From contig NC_056765.1 of NCBI RefSeq assembly GCF_018687715.1, forward strand, positions 24,238,394 through 24,302,393: a DNA stretch of 64,000 nt, in the 5' to 3' direction. This document shows, one piece after another, positions 22,804-36,093 of this stretch. Below the pieces are notes generated by a model. That model worked only from the letters and a program-made list of their open reading frames with translations, did no database searches and was not told the origin of the DNA. Position 1 is the first letter of the stretch. Each line of letters begins with the position of its first letter. The translations under genes were made by a program, and so were the position numbers. Origin of the DNA: Carya illinoinensis (Eukaryota; Streptophyta; Magnoliopsida; Fagales; Juglandaceae).

Positions 22804-23159
22804 ATTGATAAACCTCGTGTTCTGTATTCAAAAGTTGTACTTCCATTAACATGTTATTTATATCATATCTGTTAAAAGGTTGGGGGGATATATTTGGTGA
22901 AATGAAATTAGAAAGTCCATTGACTTGGCTCTTATTAACTAAGAAACAAGGTAAGTTTTTTCAGTACATCTCAATTACTTACACTTCATATTGATAGGCA
23001 ATCATGGGAGCCTCACAAATTCATGACCCTGTAACTAGATTTCAGGAAATTCTCTCTCGTTCGGTCTATTTTTTTTTTTAGCAATATTGCCTCTTTCGTT
23101 CCTCATTACTTTTTGGTTGTTACACCAAATTCTTGTCATATCTACAGCATGAAATATCC
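22804..23159. other. Junction sequence between copies A and B
   Basis: No gene or repeat was recognised. The sequence has no clear counterpart at the end of copy B and may hold the original duplication breakpoint. Confidence 0.5.
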
Positions 23160-23637
23160 AAATTAAACTCTAAAGTCCAGACGGTTGTATGGTGTGTACA
23201 GATATTATTGCCTTTTCGATCTTTCTTTTTTTATTTATTTGTTTATTTAGGCAGGTCAATTTTTGTTTTTCTCGTGCTTGTATAGTAGCAGACCAATGAG
23301 ATGTAGCCCTTTAGAGTTTAAACCATTAAAGGCAGAAATTCTGTTCTTGTTTTGAGTTCTGTCTACACTTACTCGCTGAGGAAATTTCCCCACGCAGTCA
23401 CAGGAACCTCCTGAGTTTTTTCTCTGCAAAGCGGATTGAATGCAGACATTTGATGATCGCAGATTCGCATTTACACGTCAAACTCACCCACCTTTCTTTT
23501 CACCACCTTATTTTAAGAGCCTCAAACTCACCCGCCTTTCTTCTCCTCATCACTACCATCATATCCCAAATCAGAACTATGCTTAAATTTCAAGCACAGA
23601 GACTTAGCTATCTAGATAGCTCTCAACCAGCCTACGA

Positions 23638-24347
23638 TATGCAGTTTCCCTACACCTCTTCGACTGCCAACTCCATTTCTAGCGCCGCCTCCCTACCCCC
23701 ACATCCGTACCATCGCTCCGGCCACCCTACATCATCGCCCACCGACGGCGTAGCCAAGTGTTCTGCTGTTCGCCGCCTGATATTGGTCTTGGTTTCGATG
23801 TTGATCATATTCAGCTGTATCATCTCGATAGCATGGCTTATCCTAAAACCCAAAACTCCCCTTTTCAAAGTTGATTCCCTCAACGTCTCCAATTTTGTTC
23901 TCTGAATCATAACAGATCATAAGGGGAAGGTTGGCCATCGTAATCCTCATGACTAATCCCAACAAGAAAATAAACTTGTACTTTGACAATTTCAATGCAT
24001 CTGTGGTTTACCGGAAAACCCCTCGTTCTATGACTTCGATTAAACCTCTCTCTTTGGAGAAGATGGAACAAACAAGCTTAACTGCCGAGCTAAAACCCAA
24101 TTCGCATCGCTGTCTGAAGAGAGAGGACTTGAAGGACCTGGGCGGGAAGTTAAGGCGTGGGTGGGTTGACTTTGACGTGAACATGGGGGTTTCCACAACG
24201 TTTAGAGCTGGAAATTGGCTTAGCATGAAAAGATCAATGGCTGTTAATTGCAAGAACCTCAAGGTTATCTTCTTATCTTCTTCTAAATCAACTGGAATGC
24301 TCGAAGATCAAATCATAGTAAATTGCGTGGTTGTTTACTCCTCATAC
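23638..24347 (+). pseudogene. NHL/LEA-2 gene, copy B, frameshifted
   Basis: The N-terminal part (MQFPYTSSTANSISSAAS, membrane segment RRLILVLVSMLIIFSCI, then KPKTPLFKVDSLNVSNF) matches the intact gene at 6969-7676. At about 23896-23906 the copy A sequence TTTGCTGTCTCCGAATC is TTTGTTCTCTGAATC here, a 2-bp loss, and the frame stops at 23903-23905. The LEA-2 domain goes on in another frame (IVILMTNPNKKINLYFDN to NCVVVYSSY). An in-frame upstream ATG at 23581 gives MLKFQAQRLSYLDSSQPAYD before the annotated start and may be the original N-terminus. As it stands the product would stop just after the membrane segment. Confidence 0.85.
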
Positions 24348-24660
24348 TAGCTTTGGGCCCGGGAGCTGTTTCCTTAAAGTTTTTTTGGTGCTGGTTTTCT
24401 TTTTTTTGCATTTTTGAGTTCGAGTCATTGCCTGTTTAATTTTAGGAAGAGTAAAACTATATATACTTGTGAAATATATAAATATTATGCAGTCATTTTA
24501 AAAAAAAATAAAATTTATTATTAAATCTAATATTTATTTATTTTTTTAAATAATTATGCAATATTTTTACCTTTACAACTTTAACGGACTTTTGCCTATC
24601 TCTAGTATAAAATGTTGCTTATTTTCTAAGCATAAAAAAATATTTGTTGTTGAATCTTTT

Positions 24661-24803
24661 CATTCTTTGATCTTTTTTTTTTTTTTTTTTGTCATATTTG
24701 TCTCTCAATATGATGGTTCTTTTTTTATTTTCTTTTTTTTTTTTTCTTTTTTTTTTTTTTTTGTTAATGCATGTCATTTCGTTTTTTTTGTTTTTTTTTT
24801 TAT
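24661..24803. repeat. Poly-T-rich low-complexity tract
   Basis: Long T runs broken by single bases. The hydrophobic or Lys-rich frames across it on either strand are composition artefacts. The copy A equivalent (about 8180-8260) is much less T-rich. Confidence 0.9.
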
Positions 24804-25413
24804 TCTTTTCCTTTAGCAGGTACAAGGATGATGAATAGATGAACTCTTCTCTATATATATATGTGAAAAAGTTTTACAAGTATGGAGAGATTTTATAAAA
24901 ATAAATGGACAAACTTTTATAATTTTAAATAGTACGTTAGATCTACTTTAAAATAAAAATAATTTTATATTCTAACATATCATATTAAAAATAATAAAAA
25001 ATGAATATTATTTTGATGTATGGAATATGAATGTATACGATATACATGTACATTGCTTTATATGGACTTTAGAGCCTTAAACGGATCAAAAGTACTGAAA
25101 GAAGACAAATTAATTTTTTATTTTAAATTGCTCAATATATGTAAAAATAGTTTGTTATTGTTGAAGACATGATCAACAACCAATTAGGATAATTCATAAA
25201 TCACTAATTGAGTCTAGCAACTGATGTGGGAAACTTGAAAGCCCGTAATCTCATATGTTGGAAAATTTAATGGCTATTAGTTGGAAAATTTTAAAATAAA
25301 AACAATGATGTATATCCAATTTTTTTACAATTAGTTTATAATTTCAAGGATAATCATACAAATTTGAATATTTAAATAAAAAATAATAATTATATTTAAA
25401 AGTCTTTACATTA

Positions 25414-25592
25414 TGAGTAATATTAATATTATATACAGTCGTAGAATGCGCAAGTACCGTGCAGTCGTTTTGAAAAAGAGTAGAGTTTACTGTTAAAAAA
25501 TTAATTTCTTTTTATGTAGATCTCCTATTTATTCAATTTTGAAAGTGATTGCACAATGCTTGTGCAGTCACGATTGTAACTATTATTTCTTT
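25414..25592. mobile_element. MITE, copy B counterpart of 8678-8855
   Basis: GAGTAATATTAATATTATAT opens it; GCAAGTACCGTGCAGTCG and, toward the other end, CACAATGCTTGTGCAGTCACG form the inverted arms, ending near GTAACTATTATTTC. It is absent from partial copy C. Confidence 0.6.
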
Positions 25593-26356
25593 TATATTAC
25601 ACCCTATTCACGTGATTTAATTTAATTTAAAAAATAAATTTTAGAATTTAAATCTTATAAAACAAATCATTATATTTACAAGACTTCAAATGGAGGGTAA
25701 ACAATACCCTTTGTATGTTCACTAAAAGTTTTATGCTTTTTTTTACATCAAATCTTAAATTTAAGGGTAATGTTGTCATTGAAAAGAGCTTATGAATCCC
25801 TAACGAAGCCATTAGAAATCATTGGAATTATTCATTTTTATATATTTATTGCTTATCAGTTTAAATTGACTGAATCAAGATTAAATGTTTAAAATAACTT
25901 ATTATTCAATTTCCTTTGTAAATATTGGATTAAGTGATGCTATTGGGGTCTAATGTGGATACTTAAAAAGTTCATTGGAAGATGGATTTATGAAAAATTA
26001 ACTAGTTTATATTATAATTATAATGAAATTTAAAACGGATAATTTTATTTATTTATAGTTGTAAAATCTTATTGTTGTTTAGGTGACCAAAAACCCAATT
26101 TTGAAGAATTTGTTCCAGAGTGAAGTAAATAGAGAAATCAAGCTTGTTCAAATGAAAAAAAAAAAAAAAAATACTCAAGAAAAAATTATATTTATATATA
26201 CCCGTTCTCCATTCCGCTTTTAGTTCACTATGTAACATGTGGCGGCACATTTATTATCATTGAAAGATAATAGAAATTTTTATATTATATATATTCATAT
26301 ATAATGATGTGATAAAACCCATGTTACTTTTATTCGGCATCTATATATATATATAT

Positions 26357-26359
<3 letters not shown>

Positions 26360-26419
<60 letters not shown>
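26360..26419. repeat. (GA)n microsatellite, copy B
   Basis: About 60 bp of GA repeats, directly after a (TA)n run; the paralogue at 9318-9355 is about 38 bp. Confidence 0.95.
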
Positions 26420-26420
<1 letters not shown>

Positions 26421-26869
26421 TGTGGACATGTTACTTTTATTTGGCATCTACTACGTTTTGAATATCATTGGCTGGTGAGACACACATGACCATTTAATTA
26501 CCGAAAAGCTATATATAGATCAAGCATATTCAAATCGTGGACACCTAGCCTATAGATCATTGTCTATTTCAACTAAAAATGTGAGACTTGAGTCATGCCA
26601 TCTACAATAGATGGGCTCGACAAGGACATCAAGAATTTAAATACACTACAAGAAATAAGGGATTTTACCACGAATTTGTTATCCCATGACAACCAGTGGT
26701 GGGCAATATGGACTTTATGGCACAAAAAGTCACCAACGCATAAAGTTTTCCCAAATGTCACCAGATTGCGTGTGGCGAGCCATAAGCTGTGGGTATTCGT
26801 GGCCTTCAACGACGACATTGGTGTCATGTTAAAAGCTTTGGGAATTGGCAATTAAGTCTTTTGCCTCTT

Positions 26870-27180
26870 CCACAATGTAAACAATATTGCTTCGTTGCCC
26901 ATTTACTCCCCGACCCCCAACCTGCAAAATCCCCAACATCCTTCGAATACTCTCATCTGGGTGCATCAACGCCGGTGGTTTGCTTGCGTCGGCCCCCTTC
27001 GACGTACGTCCAGTCGCTGCCGACAGTTGCCGCCCTGTTCCTCTCTTCTACCGCCAGTTGACGCCACGCACGACTAGCGCGGCGTGTTCTCTTCAGGGAA
27101 TCGTTATTAACTCTCCCTCTTCGCCTGGTAAATCGTTATTAATTCTCTGTGGATTAAAAATCTCTGGTTCATGAGTCCGG
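26870..27180. other. GC-rich 5' segment of the large CACTA element
   Basis: This stretch is richer in C and G, with many CpG, than the rest of the element, and contains short overlapping frames in three registers with no domain. Its place inside the left end suits a promoter or leader region, or a captured fragment. No function can be assigned. Confidence 0.4.
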
Positions 27181-28613
27181 TTTCTTCTTCACAGTTTTGG
27201 AGCTATATTATGTTTAGCCATAACATCACATAATTAGGTATAAGGTTTAATGCCAAATCCAAATTTTAATTTCCTTTCTTTAGGTAGATCTATGCACATG
27301 CTAGAAACCTTTCATTTCCTTACAACAATTGCTGCTAATTAATTAGGTAAATTACGTGGTGGCACCTTGGTTATGCAGGAGAATGTAAACCTGCTGCCAA
27401 TGGCTTTCTTGAGCTCTTCACCCTACGGTGTTATTTTATATTCCTGAATTCCGTGTGTAAGAGCAGTTTTATGGAATTAATTATCAAATTCCATAAAACT
27501 GAAGTGAAACATGGGAAATATGTTTGATTTTTCCCACTGTTGAGACTGATGCAGCTCCTTGGGGATCAATTAACCACTAATTGTCTTCCCTTAGTTCTGT
27601 TAGATGTTGATGGAAATTAACTTACCTGTTTATATTTGTTGTATTAACATGAAGTATGAAGCACAAACATACACACACACATATGGGAATATATATATAT
27701 ATATATGTAAGGATTAATACAACACGGACTACTGGCACGAAAAGCCTCCGTAATGCCTTAACTCAGATATATTCCACTGCATGGGAGGCATGAAATCGAT
27801 CACTTGTAATCAGTTCACTGAGATCTGAATGTAGAACTCGAATCCATCCTGTTTTTCGGAAAAAATTTTACTCTGGTCTAACACACTTATTCAGTGGGGG
27901 TTTTAAATATGGGATTCCTTCTTACATATATTGGCTTATCTGTACGGCGCAGGTGAGTGAGTAAGCCAGCAAGAAAACAGGGTAGTTGTTGTTACTCAAA
28001 GTGCTCAGTCTCTTATAATTGTCCTGCCCTGTTTTCACCCAGCTGTGTAATTAATTAAAATAGTTTGTTACCACCGTCAATCGTAGATAACTTTGTACCC
28101 CTGACTTGAAAAAATTTCTGGCATCAATGACGTAGTACTAATTACCCACAGTATCCCATAGTCCAAGGTTAACTGTGGTTCCAGCAACCACCACATTAGC
28201 ACTAAGTAGTTGTCGAATACCCACGAGACACATAAAGGATTAGGATTGAGAAGTAGAAAACATCATCTATACTTATATTTATATATATGATAACAATGTT
28301 TAATTTCAGACTTTCTTGTAGTTGCTGGATGTGTAAATTATAATAGTATCAAGTAATTAATTAACATAACACTAATATATTGCTGAATGTATTGCCCTGT
28401 ATAAGTTATGGGCATGCATGTCTTTCCAACAGCTCGATGACCAACTGGGTCACACTTGATGTTGTTTGCCATCCTCATAAGAAAAGCCCCTCTTGACACT
28501 CTTTTAATGAAAAGGAAGCTTCCTTTTCATTAAAATCCCAGCAGAGCTTCCTGACCGATGCTGGGCTTTACTTCCATTTCTCAGCTCAAACCCTATATAT
28601 GATGATATATCTT

Positions 28614-28650
<37 letters not shown>

Positions 28651-31600
28651 AGCCAAAATACAACTACATAACAGATTTTCAATGTGGTGATTAAAGAAAT
28701 GGTTGCAGCAAGTTATGTATTCCTGACTTTGAGGTTGAGTTCCAATTTAATTAGTATAGAAAAGGATGGGTGAATGGTGTGATAATTTCTCAATATGGGA
28801 ATCTAGCCTAGAACCTTAATATCAGCAGTTCCTGTTTCAAAAAAATGAGGAACTGCTAATGGGTTTCTGTTCCTTTATAGGGAAGGCCTACATGACCTAC
28901 AAGTAGCGGAAGGCCCAACTATCAATGGGGTGTATTGGTTGTTAGTTGGTTAAGTATTGTTGGCTGTCAGAGATAGATTAAACTATACGAATACTAAGAA
29001 AAAATAACAGTCATAGTAACTCTACTCTCCAAAACTCTATGAGTTCGAGTAACCATCACTGTCTCTAGAATTGAGATCAACCTCCTCATAGGTTTTTTCC
29101 ACAAGCATGTTCTAAATTCTAAATAGTTGGTACATTTCGAATGCATCGGGAATTCATGCTCTGGTCCCATTTGAGTTTAATCATCTATTTAACTCATCAG
29201 GATCTCGCCATGGAGAGGCTGTAGGCTGGCTGTCTTAGTAAATATCATATGCCTCACAGGATCCTATACATATCTATGCATGTTTCTGACTCAACCATGA
29301 ATGTCCCATGTGAGGCAGCAGGATTATGGGTATTTTGCAACAAAAATCCTGAATTGTGATAAAAAAAAATCCTTATATTTGCATGTAAATACAGTTTACG
29401 CTAAAATAATCTGGGAACATGTGAGCATCAGGTGTGTGTAGTGCATGTATATTGTAGATATGTTAAAATATCTACAATATCATTATCTGAGTTGGATATA
29501 CAATGGTCTTTCCTCAGTATTTGGTTGTATAAATTGATGTGCTTAGTTTGTCGAAGTTCACTACATCCTGTTTTAATTACACCAGTACTACTGGATTAAT
29601 TTACTGTATAAAACTGGGTGTTCTTGCGTTTTGGGTTTAATACTGCCTCCACTATAGTTCAGCACAATATGAAACTTTGGTTTGCATTCTGAAAGTCTCC
29701 GTTGTAGCTTGTCTTTCATTTTTATTCGAAATGACATGTAAAAATTCTGCTGGAAGTATGAACTGTCGATATGGTATCCTCAGGTTGGCTTACCCTTTTT
29801 TCTTTGCTATAACCACCTCACTGTTAAGCACGAGTTGTATGAAATGGTTTTTTGCTACACATACAAGTGTTGGTTAGGAAATTATGTTTGGCTAAACCAG
29901 TTTAAAATGACATAACTATGTTAATTTCGTAAATACTTGCTAATTTTGTTCTATATTGTCTATCTAAGTTGCTTATATTTGAGTGTTTCTAACGTACTGG
30001 TTTTATTATAATGTCTAATTCATTCACATTTGTCTAGTGTGTATTCACTGTCTATTTATTATACTATTCTCAATCATTCGTAAGAGGCCTCGATCTAGGT
30101 ATAGACATGAAACTGAAGTTGATATTAATATTGTTCATATTATTGGTCGATGAACTACGGTTGTGTTCAGTTATCTTTAATTCTCAAACTTTCATCTGAC
30201 AGCAAGCATTCTAAACTAGTATAAACATTGTTTGGTTAGTTGCTCTCTGTTGTTCTATAGCAACTCGGGTTAGGCAACATGATTGGTCCATGAATAAAAG
30301 TGATAACTACAGTTTTGCCTGCTTAATAGTCAGTTACATAACGTCACTTTATGTCACGGAACATTCCTGTTGGACCATGTTGTCATATCTAGAAAATCTC
30401 TAGCAACCAATGAGGAATATTCTGGCAGATTTATTATAAGTTTTCCTCATCACAATATTTTGCCATTTCCTTCAAGTTTTGCTCTCTAATTGATAGCATC
30501 TGAATAGGCTGAATTAGGGATGTATTTGGTAACTCATTCGATTGATTTTGATTCTACTTCAGATTTGTTATTAAGCTAAAATGATTACAACTGATTGTTG
30601 CTATTTTCCCGTGTCTTGTATATAGTTTTATGGTTTTTCCATCCATTATCCACTCATATATTCTTCCCCTGTCATTTCTTTCTGCCATTTTTTGGCTTCA
30701 CAGGGTGTTGTTGTGAAGTGTCCGCTCTATTGGTTCAACACAAAGGTTAGTATCTTTGTGTGGAAACCCTTGCTTCAAGTTACCTTAATATGCTTGATGG
30801 GTTATTTTTGCCATATAATGTACTTTTTTTCTTTCGGAATATATATATTTTCTATTGGTTTAATGCATAAACAAACCCTATAACATTTATCATCCCATAT
30901 GTTGTTATTTATATTGTTATCAGAAATTCATGTGGAGTGTGTATAAACTTTCCATTGGAAATGATCATGTTTATTATATGTTGGTTAGTGTCATATCTTG
31001 ACCGATTGGATATAGCATTGGCCATCACGGTATATGCATGTAGGTAAATTTACTTACCTACACACCATGTCATGAAACTTTTCTTAGCTTTGCAATATAA
31101 TGGTCATGTTATTTGTCAATGACATATGGTTGTCATTGACTCTACTGGGTGTCAGAGCACATTGCATGCATAGCATGTACTTCACATGTTTGCATTACGC
31201 TTCAAGCACCATAGAATTACACATTTTATATTATTCTCTCCATTATAAAATAGATTCTGCTCTGAAATCAGAAAGGTTGGCCATCTTTCAACTAGATTTT
31301 TTTTGATGCAAGATTTTTTCAGGGAACAATAACATCCCTTTAGATGCCATCCTAAAGCAGGCTTCCCATTCTAGGGCTTCAATATGGCAAACAATGGGAA
31401 TAGAGTTGTTTGCAAATATTCAGGATCTGTAGAATCCAGAAAGGAATTTAAATGTTAGGATAGTTCCCCTTCATTGATATTAGAGTTTCTAGATTTTATG
31501 TTATTCTCCCAAATTTACTTTTATATGTCTTTCCATGCATATTGGACTGCTGACTTCAATGGAGCTATTTTGAAGTCATATAGTACATTGGATTCCATAA

Positions 31601-32397
31601 ACCCTCTTGAAAGCCCCAAATGTTTCTACAAATCCACACCCCATTGCAAGCATGAATATAAGGCTACATTATGATACAGCCCCAAATTAGTGTCTTCTGG
31701 GGGTTATATTGGACAGTTATGTCAACTGTCCAATAGGTATATAACGTTTTAAAATTTATTACGTTGCCAAATAAGGTCTTTCTTGGGGCTGATTTTCCTC
31801 AAATTGAAAACATACATCTAAGTTGAAAGCTCTTTTCCAGCTGGCATTAATGTATAGTTTGTGAGGTTTAAATGCAATATTTTCTTGAACGTAAGCAAGC
31901 AGAGCCATATAATTAATTATAACTTTTCGTAGGTAGGAATGTTGTATTCCTTGACAACATTCTTTCTTCTTCATTATAGTAAGGATCAATTTATAATATG
32001 CACAATTCACTTTATTGTTATTTATACTCGGATCTAGAGAGTAGGGCATATCATCCATAAAACTAAATTGGTGGTGTCCAATAGGATTGAGCCCATTTAC
32101 TAGTCGGGTATCCTGACACCGCCTTTAGTAACAACCGTAGTTCATGTCATCCAATGTTCACCCATAAATCCGAGTAACCCCCTTCAATATCATGTATAAA
32201 GCAGTTATAAATCCATACGAAGTGACCTCGATCTTACCACTCCAATGAAACTTTGAGTTTACCTTCGCATGCTGGTTGGGGCTTTCCTTCAACTAGTTTC
32301 GTGATAATGGATATACTTGCTTTCTTTAACCTTCATATTCAAACCAGAATTTTCTCATATCCTTGTTAACTCATACCATTCCTTGTCACACATACAG
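27181..32397. other. 5' non-coding interior of the large CACTA element
   Basis: About 5.2 kb without a convincing gene. It contains a (CT)n tract (28614-28649), a perfect 16-bp hairpin around CTTCCTTTTCATTAAA (about 28508-28532 region) and one exon-like 42-nt piece at about 30704-30745 bounded by CTTCACAG and GTTAGT. Some of it may be leader introns of the transposase. Confidence 0.4.
28614..28649. repeat. (CT)n microsatellite
   Basis: About 36 bp of CT repeats inside the large CACTA element. Confidence 0.9.
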
Positions 32398-35300
32398 ATG
32401 GATAAGGCTTGGATGCATATTGAAGATAGATTGCGTTCTAACAAATATGCTGAAGGCGTCAAACATTTCATAGAGCTGGCAAAGGCCCATGCACCGGGTA
32501 GAGACTGCATTAGGTGTCCATGTAGGAGATGTCGAAATCAAACTTTCCATCCCATTTCATTGGTTCAGGATCACTTGTTCATCGTAGGTATTGATACATC
32601 TTATTCTGCATGGATTTTCCACGGCGAGGAGGAAACAGAAAATGAGGTAGAATTTTCGGATGAAGAAGTTCTTGATGATGGTAACTACAATGACTACATT
32701 GATGATGTAGATGAGATGTTAGATGACATCCGTGTAGGATCCTTTATGGATAATTCTGGTAGAACAGAATTTCATGTAGACGACGGGCCTTCACGACACA
32801 CCGCTGAGTCTCCGATACTGGGTAATTTCGACAAGTTGCTGGAAAATGCACGAAAGCCACTTTATCCAAACTGCACCAACTTTTCAAAACTATCATTCAT
32901 AGTCAAGTTGCTTCACATAAAGACAGTTGGGGGTTGGACTGTGAAGTCTTTTGACATGGTTATTAAGCTGTTGCAAGCAGCATTTCCTCAAGCACTGTTC
33001 CCCGCCTCATACCACAATGCTCGCCACTTACAGCAGGGTTTGGGATTTAGTTACACAAAGATCCATGTATGCCCAAATGATTGTGCATTGTTTTGGAAAG
33101 ATCATGCTGATAAAGACGAGTGCCCTAAATGTAATGCATCTAGGTGGGCCGTAAGTACAACAAACCAACGGAGGATACCCCGAAAAGTCCTCCGATATTT
33201 CCCTTTGAAGCCGCGGTTGCAAAGGCTGTTTATGTCTAAAAAGACTGCCCAATCCATGAGATGTCATGTAGAAGAGCGTGCTGACGACCCCAACTTCATG
33301 AGACATCCAGCTGATTCTACTGTATGGAAAGATTTTGATAACAAACATCCTTGGTTTGCTCAAGATCCTCGTAATGTCAGACTTGGTCTAGCGAGTGATG
33401 GGTTCAACCCATTTAATAATATGAGCAAACCGTACAGCATTTGGCCTGTGCTACTTGTGCCGTACAACTTGCCACCTTGGTTATGCATGAAAGATCCATA
33501 CGTGATGATGTCATTATTGATCCCTGGACCAAAGGCACCGGGAAATGATATTGATCTGTTCTTGCGTCCCCTAATAGATGAGTTAACAGAATTATGGGTA
33601 GAGGGAATTCATACATATGATGCATACAAACGAGAATCTTTTCAATTGAGGGTTGCGTTACTCTGGACCATAAATGACTTTCCTGCATACGCAAATCTTT
33701 CCGGTTGGAGCACGAAGGGTAAGTTGGCATGCCCTACATGTAACTTTGAAACAGATTCTTTGTGGCTTGTGCATGGCCGAAAACATTGTTACATGGGTCA
33801 TCGTCGGTGGTTGGTGCTAGATCATAGTTGGAGAAGGAAAAAGGCAGCTTTTAATGGTAAGGACGAACACCGTCTCAAACCAAAAATTGTGGAGGGACAA
33901 GCTTTAATGGAGCAATTACATGAGGTCTCAAATGTGCAGTTTGGTAAATTATTAAAGAAGAGGAAACGTACACCAAATGAACTTAATTGGACAAAAAAAA
34001 GTATCTTCTTTGACCTACCGTATTGGTTAGACTTGGGATTGAGACATAACTTGGATGTCATGCATATTGAGAAAAATATTTGTGATAACGTTTTGAGAAC
34101 CTTGATGAATATTGAAGGCAAAAGCAAGGACACCGCTACTGTGCGTAGGGATTTGGAAGATCTTGGACTGAGGAAAGAATTACATCTACAGCATCATGGT
34201 AATCAAACTTCTATGAGTCTTGGTTGTTATATGTTAAACGTAAATGAGAGGAGGAGTTTTTGTGCACGCTTGTCAGAAGTTAAATTTCCTGACGGGTTTG
34301 CCTCGAATATTGCCCGGTGTGTCAACGTTTCTGAAGGAAAAATCATGGGTATGAAGAGTCATGATTGTCATATCTTGATGCAATATTTGTTGCCGGTTGT
34401 TATTGGTGGGTACCTACGACCCGATGTGCGTCGATGTTTAATAGAGTTGTGTTCGTTTTTCAAGGAATTATGTGGTCGAACATTAGACATAACAGTGTTG
34501 AAACGGCTTCAAGCTAATATTCCAATCATTCTTTGCAAACTGGAAATGATATCCTCACCTGCATTTTTCGATATCATGGTGCACCTTGCTATTCATCTGC
34601 CAGATGAGGCTTTGCTAGCAGGACCTGTCCAATACAAGTGGATGTACCCTTTCGAGAGGTATATGGGTAAGTTCAAACGGTATGTCCGCAACAGAGCCCA
34701 TCCAGAAGGCTCAATTGTAGAGGCATATTTGCATGTGGAGTGCCTGACATTTTGCTCTATGTACCTGAATGATATCGAGACTAGACATAACCGAGAGGAA
34801 CGGAACATTGACACAGTTGGGCAGAGCTCCCAAGATCCAAGTTTATCGGTTTTCTCCCAAAAGGTTCGACCTCTAGGGGCAGCCCAAATTTCAAAATTAG
34901 ATGAAGCTCTGTTGGCCAAGGCCACGTGGTATGTCCTTAATAATTGCCCGGAGATTGAGGACTATTTAGAGTAAGTACACCCTTGTAACGCTTGTTCAAC
35001 ATTCTACTTCGTGTTCGTCATGTTGAATACGTTATTAAAGCATGATTCTTTGTAGGGACCACCGTAACAAGATGCAAGCAGAGGACCCAAGTAACTTCGA
35101 GCATAGACACCAAATGCAATTCCCATTGTGGTTCAGAACACGTGTATGTCATTCTCTTTTTTCATTTACAAATCATTATCATTTATAAAAGTTATAACGT
35201 CACTTTCTATATGTGCGTAATGACATGTCAACTATCCATGTTAGATTGCCGAGTTGCATGCAATGACTCCCCCCGCGGTGATCGATGACATATTTGCTTT

Positions 35301-36093
35301 AGCATGTGGTCCAGATCCATTGGTCGCGAGATATGCCGGTTGTATAATGAATGGAATTCGATTTCACACAAAGGAGCTTGAAGGGCGTCGCCGCACCCAA
35401 AACATTGGGGTTGTTGTTCATGGCGACCATGAAGGAGTGCCTATTGACTTCTACAGAGTGTTGCAAGACATCATAGAATTACGCTATATGGGGTGGCGTA
35501 AGTGTTTCTTGTTTAAATGTGAATGATGGGACATTGGTGATAGAAGAAGGGGGATACATATCAGGGACCACTTCACGAGTGTTAATACTTCTAGGCAATG
35601 GTATAAAGATGATCCGTTTGCCCTCGCATGCCAAACGTTGCAAGTATTCTACATCAAGGACCCGAATTGGGGGGGAAGTTGGCATGCAGTACACAAGATA
35701 ACCAATAAGAATGTTTACAATATTCGCCACAAGACATCGGACTTGCATGATGATGCTAATGATGATGATGATTGGTCGGACACTCTTGAAACTGAAGATG
35801 AGAGTGATACTGATGTTATTCATTATGGTGCAGTTAATGAAACCAGCCCGGAGACGCACGAGTCATTGACTCGAGGAGATTCAGACAACTTGCCGGTACA
35901 TCCGTCAACCATGTCACCTGAACAATTGTGCCGAGAAACTGACGATGAGGATTGTGTTGATGATGAAGACCTTAACCGGCAATTTATGATGGAGAACATG
36001 CCTGCTGTGGATTGTAATGGTACTGATGTAAAACCTCAATTCCATTGCCCGGACTATTTTAGATTGATGGTTTATCATCAGAATTTTATTTAA
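32398..36093 (+). pseudogene. CACTA TNP2-type transposase, three exons, one nonsense codon
   Basis: Start ATG at 32398 follows CATACAG and gives MDKAWMHIEDRL, the usual opening of the transposase-associated domain (residues 1-77, with CPCRRCRN and WIFHGEE). A zinc-type CPNDC and CPKC region lies at about 222-245, the Transposase_21 (TNP2) core at about 240-460 (PGPKAPGNDIDLFLRPLIDE, TINDFPAYANLSGWSTKG), and DUF4218 at about 655-785 (DCHILMQYLLPV, YKWMYPFERYMGKFKRYVRN). Exons are 32398-34970, 35056-35143 and 35245-36093, all with GT-AG introns and matching phase. Exon 3 encodes DUF4216 (GWRKCFLFKCE, then WDIGD, DHFTSVNTSRQWY, VFYIKDPNWGGSWH). TGA at 35524-35526 replaces the first Trp of the conserved CEWWD, the only visible break in about 1169 codons. 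It binds element ends and catalyses excision in active families. Confidence 0.92.

Noticed and set aside
20831..22808. Several short plus-strand genes
   Set aside because: They are consecutive pieces of one broken kinase tail, as shown by alignment with copy B.
24619..24825. Small hydrophobic or Lys-rich protein
   Set aside because: Pure poly-T/poly-A composition.
26870..27180. Three overlapping frames as a possible gene
   Set aside because: No frame shows family-like motifs or splice support; it is the GC-rich 5' part of the CACTA element.
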